A stretch of DNA of 64,000 nt, taken from positions 4,826,112-4,890,111 of the forward strand of contig OY755042.1 in the NCBI GenBank assembly GCA_963576565.1, in the 5' to 3' direction. The notes below the pieces were generated by a model, which was not told the DNA's origin, did no database searches, and was given only the letters and a program-made list of their open reading frames with translations. Source of the DNA: Aspidapion aeneum. Taxonomy: Eukaryota; Arthropoda; Insecta; Coleoptera; Brentidae. Position numbers and translations under genes: made by a program. Position 1 is the stretch's first letter. Each line of letters opens with the position of its first letter. Shown here piece after piece: positions 20,868 to 32,814 of the stretch.

Positions 20868-21113
20868 ATGAAAATTCGTCGTTTTTGTGCTGTGAAAATG
20901 CCGGTGACGTGCAAGTTGTGTGACAAATTATTTAGTGCCCAATTTAATTTGAATAAACACTGTCATCGGGGTTCTACTGTATGGCTATGCTATGATAAAC
21001 ATTTTTTAAGATTTAGCGCATTTAAATTTATCAATACTCCCCAAAATAAACGTGAAATCCAATATAGAAGAAATACTGCATATACCTCAAAAAATATTAA
21101 TCGCAGCACATAG
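20868..21113 (+). CDS. Small hypothetical protein with zinc-finger-like N terminus
   Basis: The open frame has 81 codons; a second in-frame ATG near 20898 may be the real start. It reads MPVTCKLCDKLFSAQFNLNK followed by HCHR. The spacing C-x2-C-x12-H resembles a C2H2 finger, but the second His is one residue after the first where 3-5 are normal, so a folded finger is doubtful. The rest is basic and unremarkable. It lies in the loop of the 20725-22360 foldback and is probably element-derived if it is translated at all. Confidence 0.3.
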   Translation: MKIRRFCAVKMPVTCKLCDKLFSAQFNLNKHCHRGSTVWLCYDKHFLRFSAFKFINTPQNKREIQYRRNTAYTSKNINRST

Positions 21114-21168
21114 ATATTGTAAATTTTTGAAATCAAAAAGAAAAGACGAATCTTAAAATGCAAAAATA

Positions 21169-21216
21169 TACAGGGTGTTCCCTCTCAAAAAATCGACTTC
21201 ATTGTCACACCCTGTA
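21169..21216. repeat. 48-bp miniature inverted repeat with TACAGGGTGT ends
   Basis: TACAGGGTGTTCCC opens and TGTCACACCCTGTA closes a 48-bp unit directly beside the larger foldback that starts with the same TACAGGGTGT word. Confidence 0.55.
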
Positions 21217-22040
21217 CAGGGTGTCCCAAATTCGTTGTTTTTTTGTGGTGTCGGGTATTTCTAGGGGACATAGAAAAAAACTGAGCCCCCTTTGCGACGC
21301 TTAAATTTTAAGAGAAGCTTAAAGGTGAAAACTACATTTAGATATAGCAAGCCGTTTTTAAGCTACGGAGTGTTTTTGTCTGCATTTTGCTTTTGTGTAA
21401 ATAGCTTTCTTATAGATCTTTTCTTGAAGAATTGACAGATGTAAACGGTTTTTATTTATCTGTTTTGGTTTTTAAAATATTGCATAAAGTTGTTATTTTT
21501 CTTACAGAAGAACTCTCTTTTTATTCGATTTTTAAAATCAGCTTAAAATTTCCTTTAAAATGATGTCACTCACTCAATATTTTAATTTTTAATTTTTTTT
21601 TATTTTCTTTATTTTTATTTTTTAATCACCTCTTTATTATTTTTATAATTTTATAATATTAAAATGTTTTAAACCCATTAAGCAAACTAAAATATGTGGT
21701 AAAAATAAAAAAAATTAATTTTATGTGATATCTCAAAAACTAAACGTGACAAATGAAATTTAATTTAACAGTTTAATTCCTCTTAAAAAAGTGTCTTAGG
21801 AATGTTTTCACAGAAATAAAAAATATTAATAAATAAACAAGTTATAGACCCCTTCCCAAAATGCAGACTTTTTAGAAACACCCCGTAGTTTAAAAACGGC
21901 TTGCTATATCAAAATGCGATTTTCACCTTTAAGCTTCTTTTGAAATTTGAGTGTCGCAAAGGGGGATCAGGTTTTTTTAGCCCCTCTAGAAATACCCGAA
22001 ACCTCCCAAAAACATCGAATTTGGGTACATGGTGACGGAT
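21213..22040. mobile_element. TACAGGGTGTCCC foldback element
   Basis: The left arm 21213-21400 (TACAGGGTGTCCCAAATTCG, TATTTCTAGGGGACATAG, CCCCCTTTGCGAC, AGCTTAAAGGTGAAAA, AGCAAGCCGTTTTTAAGC, TCTGCATTTTG) pairs with 21855-22040 in reverse complement. The loop is AT-rich. The same terminal word and arm themes occur at 49412-50297 and at 61250 onward. Confidence 0.75.
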
Positions 22041-22549
22041 AGAAAAAAATTATGTTGGCTTTTAAAGTTGTCATAATTAACCAAAAAAATCTACAATTTA
22101 TTATAGCCCTTTATTTTCAATGATAAAGTTGCTGAGTGCTCAGGTTATAAAAAACCACCTGATACCTACATAAAATCATACCTAAAAATTAGAATTGACC
22201 ATTATTTTATACCTTGAATTTTTTATTATACGTTAAGCTCTTCGATCTCGCGCCAATCCCGGTATTCGCGCCAATAATTTAAATTAGACATTTTGACGTT
22301 AATTTTGGCGCATGCTCCTTTAATGGAATTCATCTCGGTATTTAACGACTCGTTCATTTTGAAACTTCCATTCATAACGACCCCTCCCCCTCAGAATCAC
22401 TGTGTTTTGATAGTATTTAGCTCCATCGGTGCCCATGTTCGGTGGCAACTCTAGGCATGACACAACGGAAACCAAAACTATATTTGCCCATGAAAATGTT
22501 CGATTTAAACGGTAATAAAAACTGTGTGCTCTAGGAGCTAAAATACCAC

Positions 22550-22696
22550 CTACCGGTATGGCCTTGAAGAGCCTCGAAGAACTCTATGTAAAGGCTATCT
22601 AATGCGGTCCTCCAAGGGGCACCTGCTTGTATGGCGGCTCCAGTAATGGTCCTGTCAGCATGCAGTATTTCACTCATAGTGTCGTCGTAAAGGAAC
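22550..22696 (-). CDS. Nup107: Nup107-like nucleoporin, second recognised exon
   Basis: An acceptor (TTTTTCTTAAAG, AG at 22697-22698) precedes an open minus-strand segment that reads FLYDDTMSEILHADRTITGA, then AIQAGAPWRTALDSLYIEFF, then EALQGHTG. It starts in phase 2, which fits exon 1. Two donors are possible. GTAGGT at 22548-22553 has the better consensus but would put exon 3 out of frame. Using the GT four bases further (AG|GTGGTA) keeps the frame into exon 3 and gives ...GHTGR-LMSHND. The W-R-x4-L-Y stretch resembles the NUP107 segment TWRLLASLY that lies about 35 residues before VRQSQLVVDW. An extra exon may be missing between this and exon 1, since the known family has more sequence there. 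Confidence 0.5.
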
Positions 22697-22924
22697 CTTT
22701 AAGAAAAATTTGGTTTAATCTTTATTATTAAACGTTTTACTTAACTTCTCGAAGCCTGGCTGTCTGTCTGTCTGATTGGCCTATAGTTTCTAATGTTTGA
22801 GCTGTCACCAGACTTATGGATAGGGATGACCTAACTGGATTTTCAGAAGTCAGGGAAAATCCCAGAAGTGATTGATGTGTTGAAGAGTCAATAAAGGGGT
22901 CTAGAAAGAATAATAGAACAGTTT

Positions 22925-23788
22925 TTTAAGAAAATTGGAACAAGTCCTTAAAGTATGGAAGAGAAAATACCAAAACATGGGAATTCCGTTGGACGAAACC
23001 ACCTTGTATACTTTATGTTTCGCCAATGATCAGATAGTAGTGGCTCAGGATTATGACGACGTCGAATATATGACACGAAAACTAATAGAAGAGTACAATA
23101 AGTGGGGACTAGAGGTTAATCGCAATAAGACAGAGTATATGTGTATCGGTGGAATGAAACAGGATCTAATCTTAAATACCGGGCAGCGAATTCAGTCCTG
23201 TGATGAGTATAAATACTTAGGTCTAAAAATTACAGCTGACAGAACACTAGATAAAGCTATAAAAGATCGAAACGTACAAGGAAGAAAAGCAATAACTTTA
23301 TTAAATGGAATAATTTGGGACCAAAGTATATCAAAACATAACAAAAAGTTTATATATAACACCATTGTAAAAAGTATTATTACATACGGCTCAGATGTAT
23401 GGCCAATCAAGGATAGAACAGAAAAAATGCTTTCCGCTACGGAGATGGACTATTGGATAAGAGCAGCAGGGAAATCAAAAAGAGAAAGAGTTACAAATCA
23501 AAGAATAAGAGAAATTATGACAGTGGGTGAACGTACTTTAGTGGATGATATAAGAACAAAACAACTGGTGTGGTACGGACATGTACAAAGAATGAATGAT
23601 AAAAGACTACCTAAACAAATACTACAATGGATACCAACTGGCCGAAGAAAACGAGGATGGCCAAGGAGAAGCTGGAGAGAAGGAATAGACAGTGAAATAA
23701 GAATAAGAGACCTAGATGATGAATTATGGGCAAACAGAAACGAGTGGAGATTGGGTATCGGAAGACGTAGAACGTTGTGAAACCGATA
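22925..23788 (+). pseudogene. RTE-like non-LTR retrotransposon, 5'-truncated copy 2
   Basis: This copy is longer at the 5' side than copy 1 and open from about 22925 to 23780. It begins EQVLKVWKRKYQNMGIPLDE, then FANDQ where the catalytic FADD is expected, so the first metal-binding Asp pair is broken by D-to-N. The rest parallels copy 1 closely (NKTEY, YLGLKI, WYGHVQRM, GRRKRG) and ends GTTGTGAAACCGATAAATATATATA. It abuts, and probably inserted into, the minus-strand LINE at 23789-25742. Confidence 0.75.
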
Positions 23789-25742
23789 AATATATATATG
23801 GAGGGATGTTATCAGGGCCAGATACCTTTGAAATATCAAGGCTAGAAAGCTCATTATAGATGTCTGATATGGAAATACAGTAGTTGTTCATGTTAATGAT
23901 GATGCATGAAAGTTTATCCTGGTAATCCGGCTGATGCTGAGTGTAAACAGAACTAAAGTAGCTTGCAAACAGATTTGCTGCCTCAATACCCATTTCACTC
24001 TTTCATTATCAACATAAAGATTGGAAGGAATACTAAAGGAGTTTCGTTTGGAGTTTATGATATTTCAAAGGCACTTTGGGTTAACATTAAGATCACTTTT
24101 CACTTTCGGGATGTAGTTTTTGTATCATAGAGACGATAAGATTTTGCATTTAGACTGTAGATTTGAGAATTTGAGATAGTTTTTATCCGATGGAGTCGCC
24201 TTAAAGTTCTTATGGGCAATTTTTTTTTGGATGGTGAGGCTATGTCTTTAGATAATCATAAAGGAAATTTATTTCTTGCTCCGTTTTTACAAGGTATAAA
24301 AGTAGTAATTGCACCATCCAAGATTTTGTAAAATGTTTCAACCACTCTCAACGCCAAGACTGGTCTGGATTGTGTCCCAGTGAAAATAACCTAAATATTC
24401 ATTGATTAAGTTATAGTCTGCTAATATAAAATCAGGATAGAAGGAATTTGCCTGAGGGCTAGCAGAGTTCAATTTCTTTTTAAAGAGCTTTAAATTGAAG
24501 GAAAGAGGTGGATGATGATCATCAAATCTCACAAGTGGATCACAGCATTTAATATCAACATTGTTAAGATTGCGGATGATGTTCAGTTGGGAAAATCCAT
24601 GGTGCGCACAAATATCTGAGACTGCGGCAATTATTTCCATAGCTTGTGGTGGAATATATTCATCTTGATGAGGAGTAGCTACCGAGCATTCATCAATATT
24701 GTTCCAACAAGTCCTTGGCAAATTAAAATCTCCAGCGATGCACATATCAGTATTAGGATAGATGTTTCGGATTGAATCGATGGTTTTTTCCAGCTAGAAT
24801 AAGCTTTTCAGACACTGACTCTGGAGGAAGATAAATGCATCCCAGAATACAGTCAGGTTTCTTAGATCCAATTGCCACAAAGACTTGTTCTAGCTCAGGT
24901 GGAGTCGTAATAAGATTGCATGTGATTGTTTTATGAATCGCGATCAGGCAGCTTTCCATTGATTTTTTGTAAGTAGTCTCTTGAGATCTATCTTTCCTGA
25001 ATATTATGTAATTCTCCATCCCTAATTCAGAGCTTGGAAGTTCGTTTTAAAGAGGAGCATGGCATCGTAATTGTTCATAGCAACATTACAAGTCAGAGAA
25101 GTGAGTTTGAATCGTAAACCTCGCACATTTTGGTAATAGATATGGAGTTTTTTTGCATTGTTTTGGATTTTGACCGTCTTTGTCTAGTTTTCCTGATCAC
25201 CTACAATTTGTGGAATCCCCTTATTATACTTGATTTTGAGTAAGTTTTCACCACTAGACTTACGTTGCTTTAGATCAGCCTTAACTTTTTTTCCAATTGT
25301 TGCTGTTGTTTTATTAAATTTATTGCGACAGCGGACTAGCAACTGAGTATCACCAGATCAGGTTAAGATAACTCGGATAGCCCGAGCACCATTGGCGTTC
25401 TGTTTACCTACTCTAAAAAAACTTACTATAATTGGCGGTTTATCCGACATGGTTCTGAATAAAGACGAAATTTCGTTAGCATCATTCGGTTTTTCAAAAA
25501 TATTAAGGATCATGATGTTGTTTGCACGTTTCTGACGATCGTGCATTGATTCAACATTGGAAGACTGTTCTGTCGATTGAGCAGGAGAGAAGGATCTCCT
25601 GCGCCATAGTGTCCATTTTTTGCTCAAGTAATAGGGCTGTATTAGTTAAGGACGCCACTTTTTTCTGAAGTTAGTTATCACAAGCTATGTATTCGCTGTT
25701 TTCCATAATACCATCGCAGGTGATGCATTTTTCATCAGACAT
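23789..25742 (-). pseudogene. Degraded LINE (Jockey/CR1-like): ORF1, endonuclease, start of RT
   Basis: Reading the minus strand from 25742: MSDEKCITCDGIMENSEYIA begins an ORF1 with a Cys-rich start, soon broken by a stop; RANNIMILNIFEKPND follows in ORF1 (25358-25627). An APE-type endonuclease comes next (ENYIIFRKDRS near 25010; CILGCIYLPPES near 24840; the IAGDFNLPR box near 24740). The start of the reverse transcriptase follows (LFASYFSSVY, SGPDNIPP near 23820), where it stops at the RTE copy. Several frameshifts and stops make it inactive. Intact relatives have a PHD-like or zinc-knuckle ORF1 and a longer RT. Confidence 0.7.
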
Positions 25743-26138
25743 CTTGGCTTGTAAATCTTTGTGCAAATGTTGCAATACTTTTTATGGATATTTTAACGAA
25801 GAAACATGTAACACAGACTGGTTTCATATGTCCAGATAATATTTTTATAAAAATAGTTAAAAATTCGCGAAAAATTTATAAAAATATCAAATAAAGAATT
25901 TTTGTTCAGTCTTATTTTATGTTTTAGTACTCAATAATGTTGCCACAGCTGCAACCACCCGAGCAGCAGGAGTCATGCTCTGACGAAAATATACACAGTA
26001 ATACCTACACTTGAGGTATTGTCTGTTGATATTGTTACAATTATTTTTAGCTGTTTTTCTTAGTTAAAGTTCTATATTGATTTGGTACAAGGTTAAAGAG
26101 TCTGAGTCCTATAAATGATATGTGCCTGTCAAAGAAGA
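25743..26138. other. Spacer between LINE and satellite block
   Basis: This AT-rich stretch with no supported gene may include the 5' untranslated part of the minus-strand LINE. Confidence 0.35.
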
Positions 26139-26146
26139 GCCCAGAC

Positions 26147-26603
26147 CGAGGGGTGATAAGCTGCCCACAGTAGGTGTACAAATTTGTCTACAGGACCCCA
26201 CAGGACTTCCACAGGACTATACAGGACTTCCACAGGACTATACAGGACTTCCACGGGACTATACGGGTCTCCACAGGACTCTACAGGACTCCACAGGACT
26301 TCCGCAGGACTATACAGGACCCCGAGAGTACTGGCGCCTAAGGGGTACCCTAAGCATGATTAAGTACTAAGGTCGGCATAGGCAAATCGGCTCGCTAAGA
26401 AAAACGAGAGTTAAGATGGGATGACCTTTTTTTTTTGGTCGCGAAGTTTTTTATGGGCGGTTTGTCAGCCACAGGACTATACAGAACCCCACCGGTAGGA
26501 CTATAGAGGACTTGTACAAGACTATACAGGACAGTACAGGACCAAAAATTTATTAAAGTCCTGTAGGATGGTGTACAAATTTGGTTCAGTTGATCACCCC
26601 TCG
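26147..26603. mobile_element. Family E element, copy 1 (ACAGGAC words)
   Basis: The terminal inverted repeats are CGAGGGGTGATAAGCTG and CAGTTGATCACCCCTCG. GGTGTACAAATTTG lies just inside both ends. The left part is a tandem array of ACAGGACTAT and ACAGGACTTCC words (about 26190-26325), the core contains GATGACC followed by a T run and GGTCGCGAAG, and more ACAGGAC words follow. Near the right end the word appears once reversed (GTCCTGT). Non-coding. Confidence 0.8.
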
Positions 26604-29600
26604 GATTTTTAGGATAGGGAATCCCATAGGAAACTTTGAAAATTCATATCTCCCAAACTATAGATTTTATTAACAAAAGCACCGAGTTACAGTATATATG
26701 GGCCATAAAGATGCGAAAAAGCCACACCTTGAGTTCAGATTCTGGAAAACCTCATTTAGCGATTTTTAGGATAGGGAATCCCATAGGACGAAAATTGCCA
26801 AACTTTGAAAATTCATATCTCCCAAACTATACATTTTATTAACAAAAGCACCGAGTTACAGTATCGTGGGCCCATAAAGATGCGAAAAAGCCACACCTTG
26901 AGTTGATATTCTGAAAAACGTCATTTAGCGATTTTTAGGATAGGAAATCCCATAGGACCAAAATTGCCAAACTTAATATTTTCCAAACTATACATTTTAT
27001 CAACAAAAGCACCGAGTTACAGTATGGTGGGGCCATAAACATGCGAAAAAGCTACACCTTGAGTTCAGATTCGGAAAAACGTCATTTAGCGATTTTTAGG
27101 ATAGGAAATCTCATAGGACCAAAATTACCAGACTTTGAAAAGTCATATCTTCGAAACTATACATTTTATCAACAAAAGCACCGAGTTACAGTATAGTTGG
27201 ACCATAAAGATGCGAAAAAGCCACACCTTGAGTTCAGATTCTGAAAAACGTCATTTAGCGATTTTTAGGATAGGAAATCTAATAGGACGAAAATTGCCAA
27301 ACATTGAAAATTCATATCTCCCCAACTATACATTTTATTAACAAAAGCACCGAGTTACAGTATGGTGGGGCCATAAACATGTGAAAAGGCCACACCTTGA
27401 GATCAGATTCGGAAAAACGTCATTTAGCGATTTTTAGGATAGGAAATCCCATAGGACCAAAATTGCCAAACTTTGAAATTTCATATCTTCCAAACTATAC
27501 ATTTTATTAACAAAAGCACCGAGTTACAGTATGGTCAGGCCATACAGATGCGAAAAAGCCACACCTTGAGTTCAGATTCGGAAAAACGTCATTTAGCGAT
27601 TTTTAGGATAGGGAATTCCATAGAACGAAAATTGCCAAACTTTGAAAATTCATATCTCCCAAACTATACATTTTATTAACAAAAGCACCGAGTTACAGTA
27701 TAGTGGGGCCATAAAGATGCGAAAAAGCCACACCTTAAGTTCAGATTCGTAAAAACGTCATTTAGCGATTTTTATTATAAGAAATCCCATAGGACCAAAA
27801 TTGCCAAACTTTGAAAATTCATATCTCCCAAACTATACATTTTATTAACAAAAGCACCGAGTTACAGTATAGTGGGGCCATAAAGATGCGAAAAAGCCAC
27901 ACCTTGAGTTCAGATTCGTAAAAACGTCATTTAGCGATTTTTATTATAAGAAATCCCATAGGACCAAAATTGCCAAACTTTGAAAATTCATATCTCCCAA
28001 ACTATACATTTTATTAACAAAAGCACCGAGTTACAGTATGGTGGGGCCATAAAGATGCGAAAAAGCCACACCTTGAGTTCAGATTCGGAAAAACGTCATT
28101 TAGCGATTTTTAGGATAGGAAATCTCATAGGACCAAAATTGCCAAACTTTGAAAATTCATATCTTCGAAACTATACATTTTATCAACAAAAGCACCGAGT
28201 TACAGTATGGTCAGGCCATACAGATGCGAAAAAGCCACACCTTGAGTTCAGATTCGGAAAAACGTCATTTAGCGATTTTTAGGATAGGGAATTCCATAGA
28301 ACGAAAATTGCCAAACTTTGAAAATTCATATCTCCCAAACTATACATTTTATTAACAAAAGCACCGAGTTACAGTATAGTGGGGCCATAAAGATGCGAAA
28401 AAGCCACACCTTAAGTTCAGATTCGTAAAAACGTCATTTAGCGATTTTTATTATAAGAAATCCCATAGGACCAAAATTGCCAAACTTTGAAAATTCATAT
28501 CTCCCAAACTATACATTTTATTAACAAAAGCACCGAGTTACAGTATAGTGGGGCCATAAAGATGCGAAAAAGCCACACCTTGAGTTAAGATTCTAAAAAA
28601 CGTCATTTAGCGATTTTTAGGATAGGAAATCTAATAGGACAAAAATTGCCAAATTTTGAAAATTCATATCTTCCAAACTACACATTTTATTAACAAAAGC
28701 ACCGAGTTACAGTATAGTGGGGCCATAAAGATGCGAAAAAGCCACACCTTGAGTTCAGATTCGGAAAAACGTCATTTAGCGATAATTAATATCTTCCAAA
28801 CTATACATTTTATTAACAAAAGCATCAAGTTACAGTATGGTGGGGTCATAAACATGTGAAAAAGGCACACCTTGAGTTCAGATTCGGAAAAACGTCATTT
28901 AGCGATAATTAATATCTTCCAAACTATAAATTTTATTAACAAAAGCACCGAGTTACAGTGTGGTGGGGTCATAAACATGTGAAAAAGCCACACCTTGAGT
29001 TCAGATTCGGAAAAACGTCATTTAGCGATAATTAATATCTTCCAAACTATACATTTTATTAACAAAAGCATCAAGTTACAGTATGGTGGGGTCATAAACA
29101 TGTGAAAAAGCCACACCTTGAGTTCAGATTCGGAAAAACGTCATTTAGCGATAATTAATATCTTCCAAACTATACATTTTATTAACAAAAGCATCGAGTT
29201 ACAGTATGGTGGGGCCATAAACATGCGAAAAAGCTACACCTTGAGTTCAGATTCGGAAAAACGTCATTTAGCGATTTTTAGGATAGGAAATCTCATAGGA
29301 CCAAAATTGCCAAACTTTGAAAATTCATATCTTCGAAACTATACATTTTATCAACAAAAGCACCGAGTTACAGTATGGTGGGGCCATAAAGATGCGAAAA
29401 AGCCACACCTTGAGTTAAGATTCTGAAAAACGTCATTTAGCGATTTTTAGGATAGGAAATCTAATAGGACGAAAATTGCCAAACATTGAAAATTCATATC
29501 TCCCCAACTATACATTTTATTAACAAAAGCACCGAGTTACAGTATGGTGGGGCCATAAACATGTGAAAAGGCCACACCTTGAGATCAGATTCGGAAAAAC

Positions 29601-32600
29601 GTCATTTAGCGATTTTTAGGATAGGAAATCCCATAGGACCAAAATTGCCAAACTTTGAAATTTCATATCTTCCAAACTATACATTTTATTAACAAAAGCA
29701 CCGAGTTACAGTATGGTCAGGCCATACAGATGCGAAAAAGCCACACCTTGAGTTCAGATTCGGAAAAACGTCATTTAGCGATTTTTAGGATAGGGAATTC
29801 CATAGAACGAAAACTGCCAAACTTTGAAAATTCATATCTCCCAAACTATACATTTTATTAACAAAAGCACCGAGTTACAGTATAGTGGGGCCATAAAGAT
29901 GCGAAAAAGCCACACCTTAAGTTCAGATTCGTAAAAACGTCATTTAGCGATTTTTATTATAAGAAATCCCATAGGACCAAAATTGCCAAACTTTGAAAAT
30001 TCATATCTCCCAAACTATACATTTTATTAACAAAAGCACCGAGTTACAGTATAGTGGGGCCATAAAGATGCGAAAAAGCCACACCTTGAGTTCAGATTCG
30101 TAAAAACGTCATTTAGCGATTTTTATTATAAGAAATCCCATAGGACCAAAATTGCCAAACTTTGAAAATTCATATCTCCCAAACTATACATTTTATTAAC
30201 AAAAGCACCGAGTTACAGTATGGTGGGGTCATAAAGATGCGAAAAAGCCACACCTTGAGTTCAGATTCGGAAAAACGTCATTTAGCGATTTTTAGGATAG
30301 GAAATCTCATAGGACCAAAATTGCCAAACTTTGAAAATTCATATCTTCGAAACTATACATTTTATCAACAAAAGCACCGAGTTACAGTATGGTCAGGCCA
30401 TACAGATGCGAAAAAGCCACACCTTGAGTTCAGATTCGGAAAAACGTCATTTAGCGATTTTTAGGATAGGGAATTCCATAGAACGAAAATTGCCAAACTT
30501 TGAAAATTCATATCTCCCAAACTATACATTTTATTAACAAAAGCACCGAGTTACAGTATAGTGGGGCCATAAAGATGCGAAAAAGCCACACCTTAAGTTC
30601 AGATTCGTAAAAACGTCATTTAGCGATTTTTATTATAAGAAATCCCATAGGACCAAAATTGCCAAACTTTGAAAATTCATATCTCCCAAACTATACATTT
30701 TATTAACAAAAGCACCGAGTTACAGTATAGTGGGGCCATAAAGATGCGAAAAAGCCACACCTTGAGTTAAGATTCTAAAAAACGTCATTTAGCGATTTTT
30801 AGGATAGGAAATCTAATAGGACAAAAATTGCCAAATTTTGAAAATTCATATCTTCCAAACTACACATTTTATTAACAAAAGCACCGAGTTACAGTATAGT
30901 GGGGCCATAAAGATGCGAAAAAGCCACACCTTGAGTTCAGATTCGGAAAAACGTCATTTAGCGATAATTAATATCTTCCAAACTATACATTTTATTAACA
31001 AAAGCATCAAGTTACAGTATGGTGGGGTCATAAACATGTGAAAAAGGCACACCTTGAGTTCAGATTCGGAAAAACGTCATTTAGCGATAATTAATATCTT
31101 CCAAACTATAAATTTTATTAACAAAAGCACCGAGTTACAGTGTGGTGGGGTCATAAACATGTGAAAAAGCCACACCTTGAGTTCAGATTCGGAAAAACGT
31201 CATTTAGCGATAATTAATATCTTCCAAACTATACATTTTATTAACAAAAGCATCAAGTTACAGTATGGTGGGGTCATAAACATGTGAAAAAGCCACACCT
31301 TGAGTTCAGATTCGGAAAAACGTCATTTAGCGATAATTAATATCTTCCAAACTATACATTTTATTAACAAAAGCATCGAGTTACAGTATGGTGGGGCCAT
31401 AAACATGCGAAAAAGCTACACCTTGAGTTCAGATTCGGAAAAACGTCATTTAGCGATTTTTAGGATAGGAAATCTCATAGGACCAAAATTGCCAAACTTT
31501 GAAAATTCATATCTTCGAAACTATACATTTTATCAACAAAAGCACCGAGTTACAGTATGGTGGGGCCATAAAGATGCGAAAAAGCCACACCTTGAGTTAA
31601 GATTCTGAAAAACGTCATTTAGCGATTTTTAGGATAGGAAATCTAATAGGACGAAAATTGCCAAACATTGAAAATTCATATCTCCCCAACTATACATTTT
31701 ATTAACAAAAGCACCGAGTTACAGTATGGTGGGGCCATAAACATGTGAAAAGGCCACACCTTGAGATCAGATTCGGAAAAACGTCATTTAGCGATTTTTA
31801 GGATAGGAAATCCCATAGGACCAAAATTGCCAAACTTTGAAATTTCATATCTTCCAAACTATACATTTTATTAACAAAAGCACCGAGTTACAGTATGGTC
31901 AGGCCATACAGATGCGAAAAAGCCACACCTTGAGTTCAGATTCGGAAAAACGTCATTTAGCGATTTTTAGGATAGGGAATTCCATAGAACGAAAACTGCC
32001 AAACTTTGAAAATTCATATCTCCCAAACTATACATTTTATTAACAAAAGCACCGAGTTACAGTATAGTGGGGCCATAAAGATGCGAAAAAGCCACACCTT
32101 AAGTTCAGATTCGTAAAAACGTCATTTAGCGATTTTTATTATAAGAAATCCCATAGGACCAAAATTGCCAAACTTTGAAAATTCATATCTCCCAAACTAT
32201 ACATTTTATTAACAAAAGCACCGAGTTACAGTATAGTGGGGCCATAAAGATGCGAAAAAGCCACACCTTGAGTTCAGATTCGTAAAAACGTCATTTAGCG
32301 ATTTTTATTATAAGAAATCCCATAGGACCAAAATTGCCAAACTTTGAAAATTCATATCACCCAAACTATACATTTTATCAACAAAAGCACCGAGTTACAG
32401 TATGGTGGGGCCATAAAGATGCGAAAAAGCCACATCTTGAGTTGAGATTCTGAAAAACGTCATTTAGCGATTTTTAGGATAGGGAATCCCATAGGACGAA
32501 AATTGCCAAACTTTGAAAATTCATATCTCCCAAACTATACAATTTATTAACAAGAGCACCGAGTTACAGTATAGTGGGACCATAAAGATGCGAAAAAGCC

Positions 32601-32814
32601 ATACCTTGAGTTCAGATTCTGAAAAATGTCATTTAGCGATTTTTAGGATAGGAAATCCCATAGGACCAAAATTGCCAAACTCTGAAAATTCATATCTCTC
32701 AAACTATACATTTTATCAACAAAAGCACTGAGTTACAGTATGGTGGGGCCATAAAGATGTGAAAAAGCCACACCTTGAGTTGAGATTCTGAAAAACATTA
32801 TATAGCAATTTTTA
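26604..32814 (+). repeat. 169-bp satellite array with 2182-bp higher-order repeat
   Basis: The basic monomer is about 169 bp, with fixed words ATTTAGCGATTTTTAGGATAG, TTGCCAAACTTTGAAAATTC, AACAAAAGCACCGAGTTACAG and AAAAGCCACACCTTGAG. Shorter monomers of about 123 bp, in which GATTTTTAGG...CATATC is replaced by GATAATTAATATC, occur in sets of four (from about 28781 and 30963). The pattern repeats at 2182 bp (27473, 29655, 31837; 27980, 30162; 28656, 30838), which equals ten long plus four short monomers. Short open frames in every monomer are by-products. Roughly 2.4 higher-order units are present from about 27020 to 32330. Confidence 0.95.

Larger units (their letters stand above)
20725..22360. 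mobile_element. Foldback element with short outer arms
   Basis: GTCGTTAAATACCGAGATGA at about 20737 recurs as reverse complement ending near 22353. The flanking CATTTTGA and GCGC words also pair loosely. The interior holds a small open frame (20868-21113) and a nested TACAGGGTGTCCC foldback. Confidence 0.6.

Noticed and set aside
26122..26370. 82-codon frame with DYTGLPQ repeats
   Set aside because: It is the translation of the ACAGGAC word array in family E copy 1.
26636..32731. Repeated 67-102-codon frames (SHTLSSDSEKRHLAIFRIG)
   Set aside because: One per satellite monomer, so they follow from the repeat unit; no independent coding evidence.
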